A stretch of DNA of 64,000 nucleotides, taken from positions 248,001-312,000 of the forward strand of contig NZ_LMIO01000002.1 of assembly GCF_001428745.1 (NCBI RefSeq), read 5' to 3'. This DNA comes from Leifsonia sp. Root227 (lineage in GTDB: Bacteria > Actinomycetota > Actinomycetes > Actinomycetales > Microbacteriaceae). The translations under genes were made by a program, and so were the position numbers. How positions within the stretch are numbered: position 1 is the stretch's first letter; each line of letters begins with the position of its first letter. The notes under the pieces were generated by a model. The model saw nothing but the letters and a program-made list of their open reading frames with translations. It searched no databases and had not been told where the DNA came from. This document shows, in pieces, positions 1-8,350 of the stretch.

Positions 1-57
1 CTGCCCGGGAGCTGGGGCGGGGCTGGTCGGCGTCTGCTCCGCAGAAGTGCTGGACAT
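1..57 (-). CDS. N-terminus of an unidentified protein, cut by the window edge
   Basis: A leftward reading frame begins with ATG at 57 and runs off the left edge after 19 codons, a Ser/Thr/Pro/Ala-rich N-terminus with no recognisable domain. The start was chosen because a purine-rich GAAGGA lies five bases before the ATG and a TACAAT box sits further upstream. A rival reading is the 3' end of a rightward gene ending with TGA at 134-136, but its third-position GC is weaker. The product cannot be assigned. Confidence 0.4.
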   Translation of the reverse strand, partial: MSSTSAEQTPTSPAPAPGQ

Positions 58-96
58 CGAGTTCCTTCGTTCTCGCGCAGAACGTCGCGCAACTGA

Positions 97-102
97 ATTG
101 TA
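97..102 (-). promoter_or_regulatory. candidate -10 box for the gene leaving the left edge
   Basis: On the minus strand this reads TACAAT, one mismatch from the sigma70-type -10 consensus, and would give a leader of about 30 bases carrying the GAAGGA ribosome site. No convincing -35 is visible. The rest of the 58-163 gap shows nothing else. Confidence 0.35.
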
Positions 103-163
103 CGCATCAGGAGATCGCGCCACCGCGCGCGAATGACGCCGAATCAGCGGGTTTCGCCGATCG

Positions 164-1699
164 TTACCAAGCCGAGGTGCGGTAGTCCTTGAGGAACACT
201 CCGTAGAGGTCTTCTCCGGCCTCTCCGCGCACGATCGGGTCGTACACGCGGGCCGCTCCGTCGACGAGGTCGAGCGGGGCGTGGAAGCCCTCCTCCGCCA
301 GGCGCACCTTGGTGTAGTGCGGTCGCTCGTCGGTGATCCAGCCGGTGTCGACGGCCGTCATCAGGATGCGGTCGGTCTCGAACATCTCGCCTGCGCTGGT
401 GCGGGTGAGCATGTTGAGCGCCGCCTTCGCCATGTTGGTGTGCGGGTGGCCTGGGCCCTTGTACCTGCGGCCGAAAACGCCCTCCATCGCGGAGACGTTG
501 ACGATGTACGCGCGTCCCGTGCCTGTTTCCGTGCCGGTCGCTGCCGCCATGGATGCGCGCAGCCTGCTGATCAGCAGGAACGGCGCCGTGGTGTTGCAGA
601 GCTGCACCTCGAGCATCTCCAGCGGGTCCACATCCTGGACCGCCTGCGTCCAGCTGTTGACGGTGTGCACGTCCGGCACCAGACCGCCCGCGTCGATCGC
701 GCTGCCGTCGGCGTGCTTGGCGAGCGACGACGAGCCTGGCGCCATCGCGAGCGCTGCGAGTTCGTCCGCGGTCAGCGCCGACGGGCCGGCGAGCTCGGCG
801 ACCGTGCCCGCGACGTGCGCGGCCGACAGCAGGGGATGCGCGGCGACGGACGCCTCGAGCGCGTGCGGGTGCGGGTCCGCCGTGTGACCGAACGTCTCCA
901 TCTCCGGCAGCGGGCCGTCCGGCAGCGGCTGCGTCTCCGCCTCGGCGAGGAGAGAGTACGCGCCGGCCGAACGGCGGACGGTCTGCGCCGCGTTGTTGAT
1001 GAGGATGTCGAGCGGGCCGTGCGCGGCAACGGAGTCTGCCAGCGCGATCACCTGGGCGGGGTCGCGCAGGTCGATGCCGACGACGCGGAGGCGGTGCAGC
1101 CACTCTCCGGAGTCCGGAAGCTGGGAGAACCGGCGGACTGCATCCCTGGGGAACCGGGTGGTGATGGTGAGGTGCGCGCCGTCGCGCAGCAGGCGCAGCG
1201 CGATGTGCATCCCGATCTTGGCGCGGCCCCCGGTGAGGAGGGCGCGCTTGCCGGTGAGGTCGGTGCGGGCATTGCGCTTGGCGTGGCTGATGGCAGCGCA
1301 GTCCGGGCAGAGCTGGTGGTAGAAGGCGTCGACCAGCGTGTAGTGCTGTTTGCAGATGTAGCAGGCGCGCGACTTCAGCAGGGTGCCTGCGCTCGCACCC
1401 TCCGCACTGGTGGAGAGGTCGAGCCCGCGGGTCTCGTCGTCGATGCGGTCCGGTGCTCCGGTGGCGGTGGCGGCGACGACGGCCTTGTCCGCCTCTGCGA
1501 CGGCGCGGCGGATCTCCTTGCGCCTGGCCTGCTTGACGGCCTTGAACATGTGCGCGGTCGCGCGGCGGACGGTGATGAAGTCCGGGTGCTCCTCGTCGAG
1601 CTCGTGCAGGTTCTCGAGCACGCGCAGGGCCGCGGCGAGGTCGGCGGGGTCGACGCGCGGCGCGTCGGGGGAATCGAGCGGGGAGGAGTCGGGGAGCAC
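164..1699 (-). CDS. SDR-superfamily oxidoreductase with N-terminal zinc ribbon
   Basis: This 511-residue protein is twice the usual size of a short-chain dehydrogenase. A basic helical stretch (about 45-80) precedes a zinc-ribbon-like unit with Cys113, Cys116, Cys131 and Cys134. The Rossmann fold starts near 150 with TGGRAKIG (156-163), followed by NNAAQ (235-239). About 100 residues are inserted before Asn369 and Ser403, and where YxxxK is expected the sequence reads TNMAK (421-425), so the classical catalytic Tyr is not in place. Substrate and cofactor are unknown. It is the last gene of a leftward unit with the zinc-ribbon, FNR and Mo proteins. It may also have its own leaderless start: GTG at 1699 follows TAGAAT by six bases, and the TAG of that box is the stop codon of the upstream gene. 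Confidence 0.85.
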   Translation of the reverse strand: MLPDSSPLDSPDAPRVDPADLAAALRVLENLHELDEEHPDFITVRRATAHMFKAVKQARRKEIRRAVAEADKAVVAATATGAPDRIDDETRGLDLSTSAEGASAGTLLKSRACYICKQHYTLVDAFYHQLCPDCAAISHAKRNARTDLTGKRALLTGGRAKIGMHIALRLLRDGAHLTITTRFPRDAVRRFSQLPDSGEWLHRLRVVGIDLRDPAQVIALADSVAAHGPLDILINNAAQTVRRSAGAYSLLAEAETQPLPDGPLPEMETFGHTADPHPHALEASVAAHPLLSAAHVAGTVAELAGPSALTADELAALAMAPGSSSLAKHADGSAIDAGGLVPDVHTVNSWTQAVQDVDPLEMLEVQLCNTTAPFLLISRLRASMAAATGTETGTGRAYIVNVSAMEGVFGRRYKGPGHPHTNMAKAALNMLTRTSAGEMFETDRILMTAVDTGWITDERPHYTKVRLAEEGFHAPLDLVDGAARVYDPIVRGEAGEDLYGVFLKDYRTSAW

Positions 1700-1708
1700 C
1701 GGAGAATT

Positions 1709-1984
1709 CTACGCGGTGGCGCCTGGACGCACTTCCAGCCAGCTCAGCCCGCGCAGGTCGATGCACACCCGCTCGCGCTCTTCGACGGCCACGAGGAGCA
1801 CATCCCCGCACACCGAGCAGCGGACCACCAGCCCGTGATCGTTCGGGTACACCCGCGCGACGGCGACGACGGCCTCGTCTCCGCAGCTCGCACACCGCCC
1901 GACCGCACTGGTGATGTCGACGGCGAACACCTCGGAGAGGAGTCCGGCCGCCGCGTTTCCGTCGAGGTAGTCCTGGTCGGTCAT
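1709..1984 (-). CDS. small zinc-ribbon protein (DUF6510-like)
   Basis: A 91-residue cytoplasmic protein with two Cys-x2-Cys knuckles (Cys31/Cys34 and Cys56/Cys59), the layout of a one-zinc ribbon. It resembles the DUF6510 group of uncharacterised actinobacterial proteins. Its start overlaps the end of the upstream flavin reductase gene by four bases, so the two are translationally coupled, which suggests a role with the reductase or Mo protein (metal or redox chaperone, or a structural subunit). No catalytic function can be read from the sequence. Confidence 0.8.
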   Translation of the reverse strand: MTDQDYLDGNAAAGLLSEVFAVDITSAVGRCASCGDEAVVAVARVYPNDHGLVVRCSVCGDVLLVAVEERERVCIDLRGLSWLEVRPGATA

Positions 1985-2721
1985 GACGCGCCTCCGATTC
2001 CGCCATAGCGCTCCGTCTTGATGCGGGAGGGGTCGTGCCCGGCGTCGACCAACCAGCCGGACACGGTCTCGACGAACGCGGTCGCTCCGCAGAGGAAGAA
2101 TGTGGGGGACGCGCTCGCCGGCAGCGCTGCGGACGCCAGGACCGCCGCCGTGAGGCGTCCGGCCGGCACCGGCCAGTCGGCGGGGGCGGTGCGGGTGTAG
2201 ACGTATTCGACGGAGAGCGGGGCCGCCGCATCCCGCGCAAGCGCCGCGAGTTCGTCGCGGTAGTAGACCGACTCAGGCGACCGCACAGAGTAGAGCAGCC
2301 GGAACGGCGCTGCGCTCGCCGCGGCCGAGTGGGCGCGCGCCATCGACATCAGCGGCACCACACCGGACCCGCCGGCGATGAGCTGGACGGGCGTCAGGTC
2401 GCCGGGTCGCCAGACGAACCAGCCGCCGACGGGGCCGCGCACCTCCACCTGGTCGCCGACCATCACGCCGCGCACGAGGTAGGGGGAGACCTCGCCGTCC
2501 GCCAGCTCCTCGACCGTCAGCTCCAGTTCGTCGCCAGGCAGCGCAGACGCGATCGAGTACGACCGCACGGCCTGGTAGCCGTCGGGGGCGGTGAGCCGGA
2601 CATCCACGTGCTGTCCGGCCAGATGTCCGCTGAGGCCGGGGATGCGCAGCCGGAGCGTGCGCGCGGTCGGCGTCTCGAAGCGGGCGGCGATCACGTCCGC
2701 GACGCGCCAGGCCGTGCTCAC
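1981..2721 (-). CDS. FAD-binding ferredoxin-NADP reductase-like oxidoreductase
   Basis: A 246-residue flavoprotein of the FNR superfamily that should pass electrons between NAD(P)H and a protein partner. The FAD site motif RSYS is at 54-57, the pyridine nucleotide loop GGSGVVPL at 117-124, and CGATAFVETV (211-220) matches the C-terminal nicotinamide region. No 2Fe-2S ferredoxin domain is attached, so the partner is external. The GTG start at 2721 was chosen because it overlaps the stop of the Mo-protein gene (GTGA, four bases). The same frame stays open upstream only as antisense to moaA. The coupling makes the Mo protein the obvious redox partner, an inference. Confidence 0.88.
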   Translation of the reverse strand: MSTAWRVADVIAARFETPTARTLRLRIPGLSGHLAGQHVDVRLTAPDGYQAVRSYSIASALPGDELELTVEELADGEVSPYLVRGVMVGDQVEVRGPVGGWFVWRPGDLTPVQLIAGGSGVVPLMSMARAHSAAASAAPFRLLYSVRSPESVYYRDELAALARDAAAPLSVEYVYTRTAPADWPVPAGRLTAAVLASAALPASASPTFFLCGATAFVETVSGWLVDAGHDPSRIKTERYGGIGGAS

Positions 2722-3311
2722 CAGTAGCGCTCTTCCTTCCAGGGATCCCCGTACATGTTGTAGCCGTTGCTCTCCCAGAAGCCCGGCTGGTCCTGCGGAA
2801 GCATCTGCAGGCCGTTGACCCATTTCGCGCTCTTCCAGAAGTACAGGTGCGGCACGAGCAGCCGCGCGGGTCCTCCGTGCTCTGGTGCGAGGTCGGCTCC
2901 GTCGAAGGTGTGCGCGATCCAGGCCTTGCCGTCGAGCAGGTCGGCGAGCGGGACGTTGGTGGTGTACCCGCCGTATGAGTGCGCCATCGTGTACTCGTAC
3001 TCGGTGTCGACGCCGTCGAACAGCGTGTCGATGGCGACACCCCGCCACGAGGTGCCGAGCTTGGACCAGCTGGTGACGCAGTGGATGTCCTGGGTCACGT
3101 CCTCCTGCGGGAGGGCGAGGAACTCGTCCCAGCTCCAGCGGTGCACCTGTCCCTTCTCCGTGGTGATCGTGAAGGCCCACTCGTCGTGCGTGATGCGCGG
3201 AGTGGGGCCGGCGGAGAGCACAGGGAAGCCCTCTGTGAGGTATTGGCCTGGCGGAAGTCGGGTGTCCTCGGTACGGCGGCGGCCGAGGAATCCGGAGGAG
3301 ATGATTCCCAT
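2718..3311 (-). CDS. soluble sulfite-oxidase-family molybdopterin oxidoreductase
   Basis: A 197-residue protein with the sulfite oxidase/YedY Mo-pterin fold. Cys78 in DIHCVTSW is the predicted thiolate ligand of molybdenum. There is no Tat or Sec signal and no haem or dimerisation domain, so it should be cytoplasmic, unlike periplasmic MsrP (YedY). It heads a tight leftward operon with the FNR-like reductase, a plausible electron donor, and lies opposite moaA, which helps make its cofactor. The substrate is unknown; sulfoxide, N-oxide or sulfite chemistry is possible from the family. Confidence 0.88.
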   Translation of the reverse strand: MGIISSGFLGRRRTEDTRLPPGQYLTEGFPVLSAGPTPRITHDEWAFTITTEKGQVHRWSWDEFLALPQEDVTQDIHCVTSWSKLGTSWRGVAIDTLFDGVDTEYEYTMAHSYGGYTTNVPLADLLDGKAWIAHTFDGADLAPEHGGPARLLVPHLYFWKSAKWVNGLQMLPQDQPGFWESNGYNMYGDPWKEERYW

Positions 3312-3357
3312 GCGCGCAGCTTATTCCCCAGCGGGCGGCGCGGTCTATGGTGATGGA

Positions 3358-4452
3358 ATGACCGTCGTGAATCTCGGCACCCCGCGGAGCGCCGCTCTGC
3401 GGGACGCTGCGCGACGGGAGACTGCGCCGCGGAGCGCGCCGAGCCTCGACGGACGCCCCGCCGTCCCCGGCCTGATCGACCGGTTCGGCAGGGTCGCCCG
3501 CGACCTGCGAGTGTCCGTCACAGAGAAGTGCTCGCTGCGCTGCACGTACTGCATGCCGGAGGACGGGTTGCCGAGCATCCCGCGCGAGGAGCTGCTGACC
3601 GCCGCCGAGATCGCCAGGCTGGTGCGCATCGCCGCGCGCGACCTGGGGATCACCGAGGTGCGGTTCACCGGGGGAGAACCGCTGATGCGCGCCGACCTCG
3701 CCGAGATCGTCGGGCTGTCCGCGGAGGCGGCGCCAGGGGTGGACCTCTCGATCACGACCAACGGGATCGGGCTGGACCACCGCATCCGGAGCCTGGTGGA
3801 TGCGGGCCTCACCAGGGTGAACGTCTCGCTCGACACGGTCGACCGCGAGCACTTCGCCCGCCTGACCAGGCGCGACAGGCTCCCCGCGGTCATGGCTGGC
3901 ATCCGCGCCGCCCACGACGCAGGGCTCACCCCGCTGAAGCTCAACGCGGTGCTGATGCGCGAAACGCTCGCCGGAGCGCCCGCCCTGCTCGCCTGGGCGA
4001 TCGAGAACGGCTGCCGCCTGCGTTTCATCGAGCAGATGCCGCTCGACGCCGACCACACCTGGATGCGCGACAACATGGTGCCTGCCGCCGAACTCCTGGA
4101 CGTGCTCGGCACCGGCTTCACGCTCACGGAGGCGGGGAGGGACGACCCGTCCGCCCCAGCGGAGGAGTGGCTGGTCGACGGCGGACCGGCGACGGTCGGG
4201 ATCATCGCGTCGGTGACCCGCTCGTTCTGCGCCGCGTGCGACCGCACCAGGATCACGGCGGAAGGGACGGTGCGCTCCTGCCTCTTCGGCGACGACGAGA
4301 CCGACCTGCGCGGTCTGCTCCGCGGCGGGGCGGACGACGCGGAGATCGCGCGCTGGTGGCGCGGGGCGATGTGGGGCAAGCAGGCAGGGCACGGAATCGA
4401 CGCGGCCGGGTTCGTCCCTCCGCGCAGGAGCATGGGGGCGATCGGTGGCTGA
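3358..4452 (+). CDS. moaA: GTP 3',8-cyclase MoaA
   Basis: Radical-SAM enzyme catalysing the first step of molybdopterin synthesis, GTP to 3',8-cyclo-dihydro-GTP. The 364-residue protein carries the N-terminal cluster motif Cys58-x3-Cys62-x2-Cys65, the GGEPL SAM motif, the C-terminal cluster cysteines 291, 294 and 308, and the terminal Gly-Gly expected of the family. The ATG at 3358 is preceded at six bases by TATGGT, a -10-like box, which suggests a leaderless transcript. The much longer open frame upstream is antisense to the Mo oxidoreductase and was discarded. It overlaps moaD by eight bases and is divergent from the Mo oxidoreductase operon (46-bp gap). Confidence 0.95.
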   Translation: MTVVNLGTPRSAALRDAARRETAPRSAPSLDGRPAVPGLIDRFGRVARDLRVSVTEKCSLRCTYCMPEDGLPSIPREELLTAAEIARLVRIAARDLGITEVRFTGGEPLMRADLAEIVGLSAEAAPGVDLSITTNGIGLDHRIRSLVDAGLTRVNVSLDTVDREHFARLTRRDRLPAVMAGIRAAHDAGLTPLKLNAVLMRETLAGAPALLAWAIENGCRLRFIEQMPLDADHTWMRDNMVPAAELLDVLGTGFTLTEAGRDDPSAPAEEWLVDGGPATVGIIASVTRSFCAACDRTRITAEGTVRSCLFGDDETDLRGLLRGGADDAEIARWWRGAMWGKQAGHGIDAAGFVPPRRSMGAIGG

Positions 4453-4714
4453 CAGTGCGGACGGGGCTGCGGCGACGGTGCTCGTGCGGTACTTCGCCGC
4501 GGCGGAGGAGGCGGCGGGGCGGCAGGAGGAGCGCATCCAGCTGGCGGACGCGACCCTCGGCGCACTGCGCGCCGAACTGCTCGCGCGCTACGGGGCGCCG
4601 ATGGAGCTGGTGCTGCGGTCCGGGTCGTTCCTGGTGGATGCGGTCGTGTCCCGCGACCCTGAGCGACGGGTGACGGGGACCGTGGATGTGCTTCCGCCGT
4701 TCGCGGGCGGCTGA
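4445..4714 (+). CDS. moaD: molybdopterin synthase small subunit MoaD
   Basis: An 89-residue ubiquitin-like sulfur carrier that donates its C-terminal thiocarboxylate for the dithiolene of molybdopterin, together with MoaE. The chain ends in PPFAGG; the Gly-Gly tail is the part adenylated by MoeB. GTG start inside the end of moaA indicates translational coupling. Partners moaE and moeB lie further right on the other strand. Confidence 0.92.
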   Translation: MADSADGAAATVLVRYFAAAEEAAGRQEERIQLADATLGALRAELLARYGAPMELVLRSGSFLVDAVVSRDPERRVTGTVDVLPPFAGG

Positions 4715-4768
4715 CCCCGCATCCGCTAGGTTGGGGGCACAGGTGGGGCTGAGCAGGGGAGGCGCGCG

Positions 4769-5125
4769 ATGAGTACACAAGCTGAGACAGGCACGCTGAT
4801 GAGCGAGTTCGAGGCGATGCGGCGGCGGGGTCGCCGGGTGGCGCTGCTGGTGGTCGCGGCGGTCGTCGCCGGTGTCGGCGCGTGGCTGACAGGGCCGATC
4901 GGCGTCGTGATGATCGGGCTCGGGAGCGCAGCAGGCTGGGCGCTTGCCGCACTCGGACTGGTGCTGCTGGCCGCGATGGTCGTGGCGATCATCGCCGCTG
5001 CCCGTTCGCGGCTCGCTCCGGAGAGCCGTCCAGGAAAGGCCAACGCCCGCTTCGACGAGCCGGTGCCCTCCCGCAATCCCAACGGCGGCCACGGCATGAT
5101 CGGCTCCGGCATCGGCGGTCACTGA
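4769..5125 (+). CDS. small two-helix membrane protein, function unknown
   Basis: A 118-residue protein with a basic N-terminal patch (MRRRGRR), two adjacent transmembrane helices (about 24-45 and 48-77) and a polar Gly/His-rich tail. No family recognised. GGGGAGG lies eight bases before the ATG, and a TAGGTT box near 4725 could serve as -10, so it may be transcribed apart from moaD. Convergent with modC. Confidence 0.75.
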   Translation: MSTQAETGTLMSEFEAMRRRGRRVALLVVAAVVAGVGAWLTGPIGVVMIGLGSAAGWALAALGLVLLAAMVVAIIAAARSRLAPESRPGKANARFDEPVPSRNPNGGHGMIGSGIGGH

Positions 5126-5162
5126 CCCGGCACCCGGCCGGGGGGACGGCCGGACGGGGTCA
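5123..5162. terminator. bidirectional hairpin between converging genes
   Basis: TGACCC pairs with GGGTCA on the outside and CCGGCCG with CGGCCGG inside, with a five-base loop. The outer arms contain the stop codons of both flanking genes. There is no T-tract. Likely a shared terminator. Confidence 0.6.
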
Positions 5163-6209
5163 GGCGGGGTAGACGCGGAGGTCGTCGGGGGAGACGGCGA
5201 GGGTGACGGGCGTGCCGGGGGCGAGCGCCAGGTCGGCGACGATCGACGGCGCGACCAGCGCGGGGAGAGCGTCGGTGCGCACCAGGACGAGGTCGGCGCG
5301 CGGCTCGAGACCGGTCACCACCGCGGAGATCAGGTTGGCCGTCGCCGTGCCCGGTTCCGCGGCGAGCACGCGCACGCTCGACGGGCGAACGGCCGCCGCG
5401 ACCCGGTCGCCGGGAGCAGCGGCCTCCACGACGGTCGCCGCGAGGGAGAGGCCGTCGTCGGTGACGATCCCGGATGCGGTGCGCCGCCCCGTCAGCAGCG
5501 TCACCCCTGTCAGCTCGGCGGTGAACGCCCTGCGCGGCCGGTCGAGGACGTCGCGGACGGGGCCGTCGTCGACGATGCGGCCGTCGTGCAGCACGATCAC
5601 GCGATCGGCGAGCAGGTAGGCGTCGAGCGCGTCGTGGCTGACGATGACAGCGGTGCGGCCGTCGAGGGCCCGCGCGAGCGTCTGCCGCACGTCGCCGGTC
5701 ACCGCGACGTCGAGCGCGGAGAGCGGTTCGTCGAGCAGCAGCAGCCGCGGCTCCGCTGCCAGCGCACGGGCGACGGCCACGCGCTGCGCCTGGCCGCCGG
5801 AGAGTTCGTCAGGGCGGCGCGCGGCGAACCCGTCGACGCCGACCCTGCGCAGCCACCCGTCCGCGACAGAGCGGGCATCCGCACGGGATGCGCGTGCTGC
5901 CCGCGGACCGAACTCCACGTTCTGCCGAACGGTCAGATGCGGGAACAGCAAGGGCTCCTGCGCGAGCAGCGCGACCCCGCGGCGGTGCGGAGGAGTCCAG
6001 GAGCCAGGCAGGTCGAACAGCACGTCGTCGCCGAGCGTCGCCCGGCCGGTGTCCGGGCGGATCAGCCCGGCGAGCATCCCGAGCAGGGTGGACTTGCCTG
6101 CGCCGTTCGGGCCGAGCACGGCGACGGTCTCCCCGTCTGCGACGGAGAGGTCGACGTCGACGCCGCGCTCAGCGAGCGTCGCGCGCAGCTGGACGGCCGC
6201 CCCGCTCAT
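5160..6209 (-). CDS. modC: molybdate ABC transporter ATP-binding protein ModC
   Basis: ATPase of the high-affinity molybdate importer, 349 residues. Walker [10 protein letters not shown] lies near 34-42, the signature LSGGQ and Walker B LLLLDEP are present, and the C-terminal 100 residues resemble the Mop/TOBE molybdate-binding domain of ModC. ATG at 6209 overlaps the modB stop by four bases. The frame extends further upstream only as a shadow of modB. Last gene of the leftward modABC unit. Confidence 0.93.
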   Translation of the reverse strand: MSGAAVQLRATLAERGVDVDLSVADGETVAVLGPNGAGKSTLLGMLAGLIRPDTGRATLGDDVLFDLPGSWTPPHRRGVALLAQEPLLFPHLTVRQNVEFGPRAARASRADARSVADGWLRRVGVDGFAARRPDELSGGQAQRVAVARALAAEPRLLLLDEPLSALDVAVTGDVRQTLARALDGRTAVIVSHDALDAYLLADRVIVLHDGRIVDDGPVRDVLDRPRRAFTAELTGVTLLTGRRTASGIVTDDGLSLAATVVEAAAPGDRVAAAVRPSSVRVLAAEPGTATANLISAVVTGLEPRADLVLVRTDALPALVAPSIVADLALAPGTPVTLAVSPDDLRVYPA

Positions 6210-7006
6210 CGGGCGACCTTCAGACGGCTGCGGGCCGGCTCGCCCGCTCCGTGAGCGACGGCGACCACGATCACGGCGACCACGATCAGCACCAGGGACA
6301 GGGCGACCGCCGCGTCCGGGTCCGTCTCGCGCTGGAGGTAGATCTCCAGCGGCAGTGTGCGCGTGACGCCCTGGAGGCTCCCTGCGAAGGTGAGGGTGGC
6401 GCCGAACTCGCCGAGCGCCCGCGCGAACGACAGGATCGCGCCGGAGACCAGCGCAGGCAGCACCAGCGGCAAAGTCACCCGGAACAGCACGGTCGCCGGC
6501 CGGGCGCCGAGGGTGGCGGCGACGGCCTCGAAACGCGTCCCAGCCGTGCGGAGCGCGCCCTCGAGGCTCAGCACGAGGAACGGGAGGGCGACGAACGTCT
6601 GCGCGAGGATCACCGCCGTGGTCGAGAACGCCACGTCGAGCACTCCGCCGAGCAGACCGCGCCTGCCGAACAGGAAGAGCAGTGCCAGGCCGCCGACCAC
6701 CGGAGGCAGCACCAGCGGGAGCAGCACGATGGCGCGCACCACCCGTTGGCCGGGGAACGGCACGCGCGCGAGCACCGTCGCCATCGGCACGCCGAGCAGC
6801 ACGCACAGCGCCGTGGCGGCGACGGAGGTGCGCAGGCTCAGCCAGAGCGCGTCCAGCGACGACGGCGATGTGATCAGCGGGAGGAAGTCGGCCCAGTCGA
6901 CCCTGACCAGCATCGCCACCAGCGGCAGCAGCACGAACAGGCCGCCGACGACCGCGATCACGACGACCCAGGTCGGCACGTCCAGCCGACGCGGAGACGA
7001 TCCCAC
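6206..7006 (-). CDS. modB: molybdate ABC transporter permease ModB
   Basis: A 266-residue inner-membrane permease with about six transmembrane helices. The EAVAATLGA...F loop that docks the ATPase is present, and the [15 protein letters not shown] stretch is typical of ModB/CysT permeases. It starts three bases after modA ends and overlaps modC, so it is coupled to both. Confidence 0.93.
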   Translation of the reverse strand: MGSSPRRLDVPTWVVVIAVVGGLFVLLPLVAMLVRVDWADFLPLITSPSSLDALWLSLRTSVAATALCVLLGVPMATVLARVPFPGQRVVRAIVLLPLVLPPVVGGLALLFLFGRRGLLGGVLDVAFSTTAVILAQTFVALPFLVLSLEGALRTAGTRFEAVAATLGARPATVLFRVTLPLVLPALVSGAILSFARALGEFGATLTFAGSLQGVTRTLPLEIYLQRETDPDAAVALSLVLIVVAVIVVAVAHGAGEPARSRLKVAR

Positions 7007-7009
7007 GGT

Positions 7010-7807
7010 CTACGGCGCTCCGAAGCCGGCGGTCTTCAGGACCGCGCGGCCCTTCTCACCGGTGACGAAGTCGACGAACGCCGCGGCCCCGGGGGGATTG
7101 GCCGCTGCCTTCAGAGCAACGATCGGATAGGTGTTGACGGTCGACGCAGCCTCCGGGAACGGCACAGAGTCGACCTTGCTTCCCGCGCCCTTGACGTCGG
7201 TGACGTAGACGATGCCGGCGTCGGCCTCGCCGGACTCGACCTTGCCGAGCACATCGGTCACCGACGACTCCTGGCTCACCGGCGTCAGGGTCACGCCGCT
7301 CGACGCCTCCACCTTCGCGGTGGCTGCACCGCACGGCACCTGCGGGGCGCAGACGACGGTCTTCACCCCCGGCTTCGCCAGGTCGGAGAACGCGGTGATC
7401 TTCGCGGGGTTGCCGGGAGGCACGGCGATGGCCAGGACATTGGTGGCGAAGTCGACAGGCTCGCCGTCGGCCAGCTTCGCGGTGGTGACCTTGGCCATGT
7501 TGGCCCCGTCGGCCGACGCGAACACGTCGGCGGGCGCTCCCTCGGTGATCTGCGAGACCAGATCGGACGATCCGGCGAAGCTGAACGTCACCTTCGCCCC
7601 CGGGTGCTCTGCCTCGAACGCCTTCCCCAGGTCGGTGAAGGTGGCCGTGAGCGAGGCTGCGGCGAACACGGTGACCGTCCCTGAGACGGCATCCGCCGAC
7701 GGCGACCCCGTGGATGCGCTGGAGGCGGGGGCGGAGGAGGCCGCGCATCCGGTGAGGGCGAGAGCTGCTACGGCGATGACGGCTGCTGCGACGATCCGCT
7801 TGCGCAC
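7010..7807 (-). CDS. modA: molybdate-binding lipoprotein ModA
   Basis: Substrate-binding protein of the molybdate importer, 265 residues. A short basic start (RKR), a hydrophobic core and the lipobox LTGC give a lipoprotein anchored at Cys near residue 20. The mature part holds the type II periplasmic-binding fold with the AAASLT and GSSDLV segments that contact the oxyanion. The GTG at 7807 was chosen because GGAAAGGA precedes it; longer starts would bury the signal peptide. It lies two bases downstream of the Mop-domain regulator gene. Confidence 0.94.
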   Translation of the reverse strand: MRKRIVAAAVIAVAALALTGCAASSAPASSASTGSPSADAVSGTVTVFAAASLTATFTDLGKAFEAEHPGAKVTFSFAGSSDLVSQITEGAPADVFASADGANMAKVTTAKLADGEPVDFATNVLAIAVPPGNPAKITAFSDLAKPGVKTVVCAPQVPCGAATAKVEASSGVTLTPVSQESSVTDVLGKVESGEADAGIVYVTDVKGAGSKVDSVPFPEAASTVNTYPIVALKAAANPPGAAAFVDFVTGEKGRAVLKTAGFGAP

Positions 7808-7809
7808 GG

Positions 7810-8214
7810 TCAGTCCTTTCCGATGGGGGTCTCGACGATGACGGTGGTGGCTTTGACGACCGCGACGGCCACGGAGCCGAGTTCGAGCCCGAGCTCCCGC
7901 ACGGCCTCGCTGCTCATCAGCGACACCACCCTGTGCGGGCCGCACTGCAGCTCCACCTGCGCCATGACGGTGTCGACGACGATGCTGGTGACCAGGCCGA
8001 CGAAGCGGTTGCGTGCCGATCGCGCCACACCCGCCGGATCGGTGGGGAGCACGGCGTTCTGTTTGGCGAGCTGGGCGAGCTCGTAGCCGTCGACCACGGT
8101 GCGACCTGCGTCGTCCTTCGCGCTGCCGAGCAGTCCGGCGTCGATCCAGCGGCGGACCGTGTCGTCGCTCACCCCGAGGTACAGCGAAGCGTCTTTCACC
8201 CGAATCTGCGGCAC
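7810..8214 (-). CDS. HTH plus Mop/TOBE-domain molybdate-responsive regulator
   Basis: A 134-residue protein with a MerR/excisionase-type helix-turn-helix (about 1-60, with YLGVSDDTVRRWIDAGLL) and a C-terminal Mop/TOBE domain (about 68-134) of the kind that binds molybdate. It plays the role of ModE in other bacteria but pairs a different DNA-binding module with a single Mop domain. Encoded two bases before modA, so it probably controls the transporter operon and could autoregulate. GTG at 8214 was preferred because AAGGTGG precedes it; a GTG two codons upstream is possible. Confidence 0.85.
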   Translation of the reverse strand: MPQIRVKDASLYLGVSDDTVRRWIDAGLLGSAKDDAGRTVVDGYELAQLAKQNAVLPTDPAGVARSARNRFVGLVTSIVVDTVMAQVELQCGPHRVVSLMSSEAVRELGLELGSVAVAVVKATTVIVETPIGKD

Positions 8215-8249
8215 AGCGCCCACCTTATCCCCGCGTCTGCGTCTCCGCA

Positions 8250-8317
8250 GCAATCGAGTCCGAAGTTGTTCAGCTCAATGCCCGGCGTGTCGCCTGAACA
8301 ACTTCGGACTCGATTGC
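8250..8317. repeat. long palindromic element, copy 1 (REP-like)
   Basis: Perfect 24-bp inverted repeats (8250-8273 and 8294-8317) around a 20-base loop. The arm core AATCGAGTCCGAAGTTGTTCA is shared, with one paired change, with copy 2 near 51.9 kb, and the loop carries the 13-mer CCCGGCGTGTCGC, whose reverse complement is in the loop of copy 2. It sits between moaE and the Mop regulator inside a run of leftward genes, so it may end or attenuate transcription there. Confidence 0.85.
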
Positions 8318-8350
8318 GTGGGAGGGGGCGGAGGGGAGGGCGAGGGGCGG

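Noticed and set aside
2-136. Possible 3' end of a rightward gene at the left edge
   Set aside because: Weak third-position GC and no recognisable domain; the leftward start at 57 with ribosome site and -10 box is better supported, though not certain.
3312-3357. Molybdenum cofactor riboswitch before moaA
   Set aside because: The gap is 46 bp and the start appears leaderless; no room for the aptamer.
2722-4536. Leftward open frame extending the FNR gene across moaA
   Set aside because: Low-complexity Arg/Pro/Ala composition, and opposite to a well-supported radical-SAM enzyme; GTG 2721 gives a complete FNR protein.
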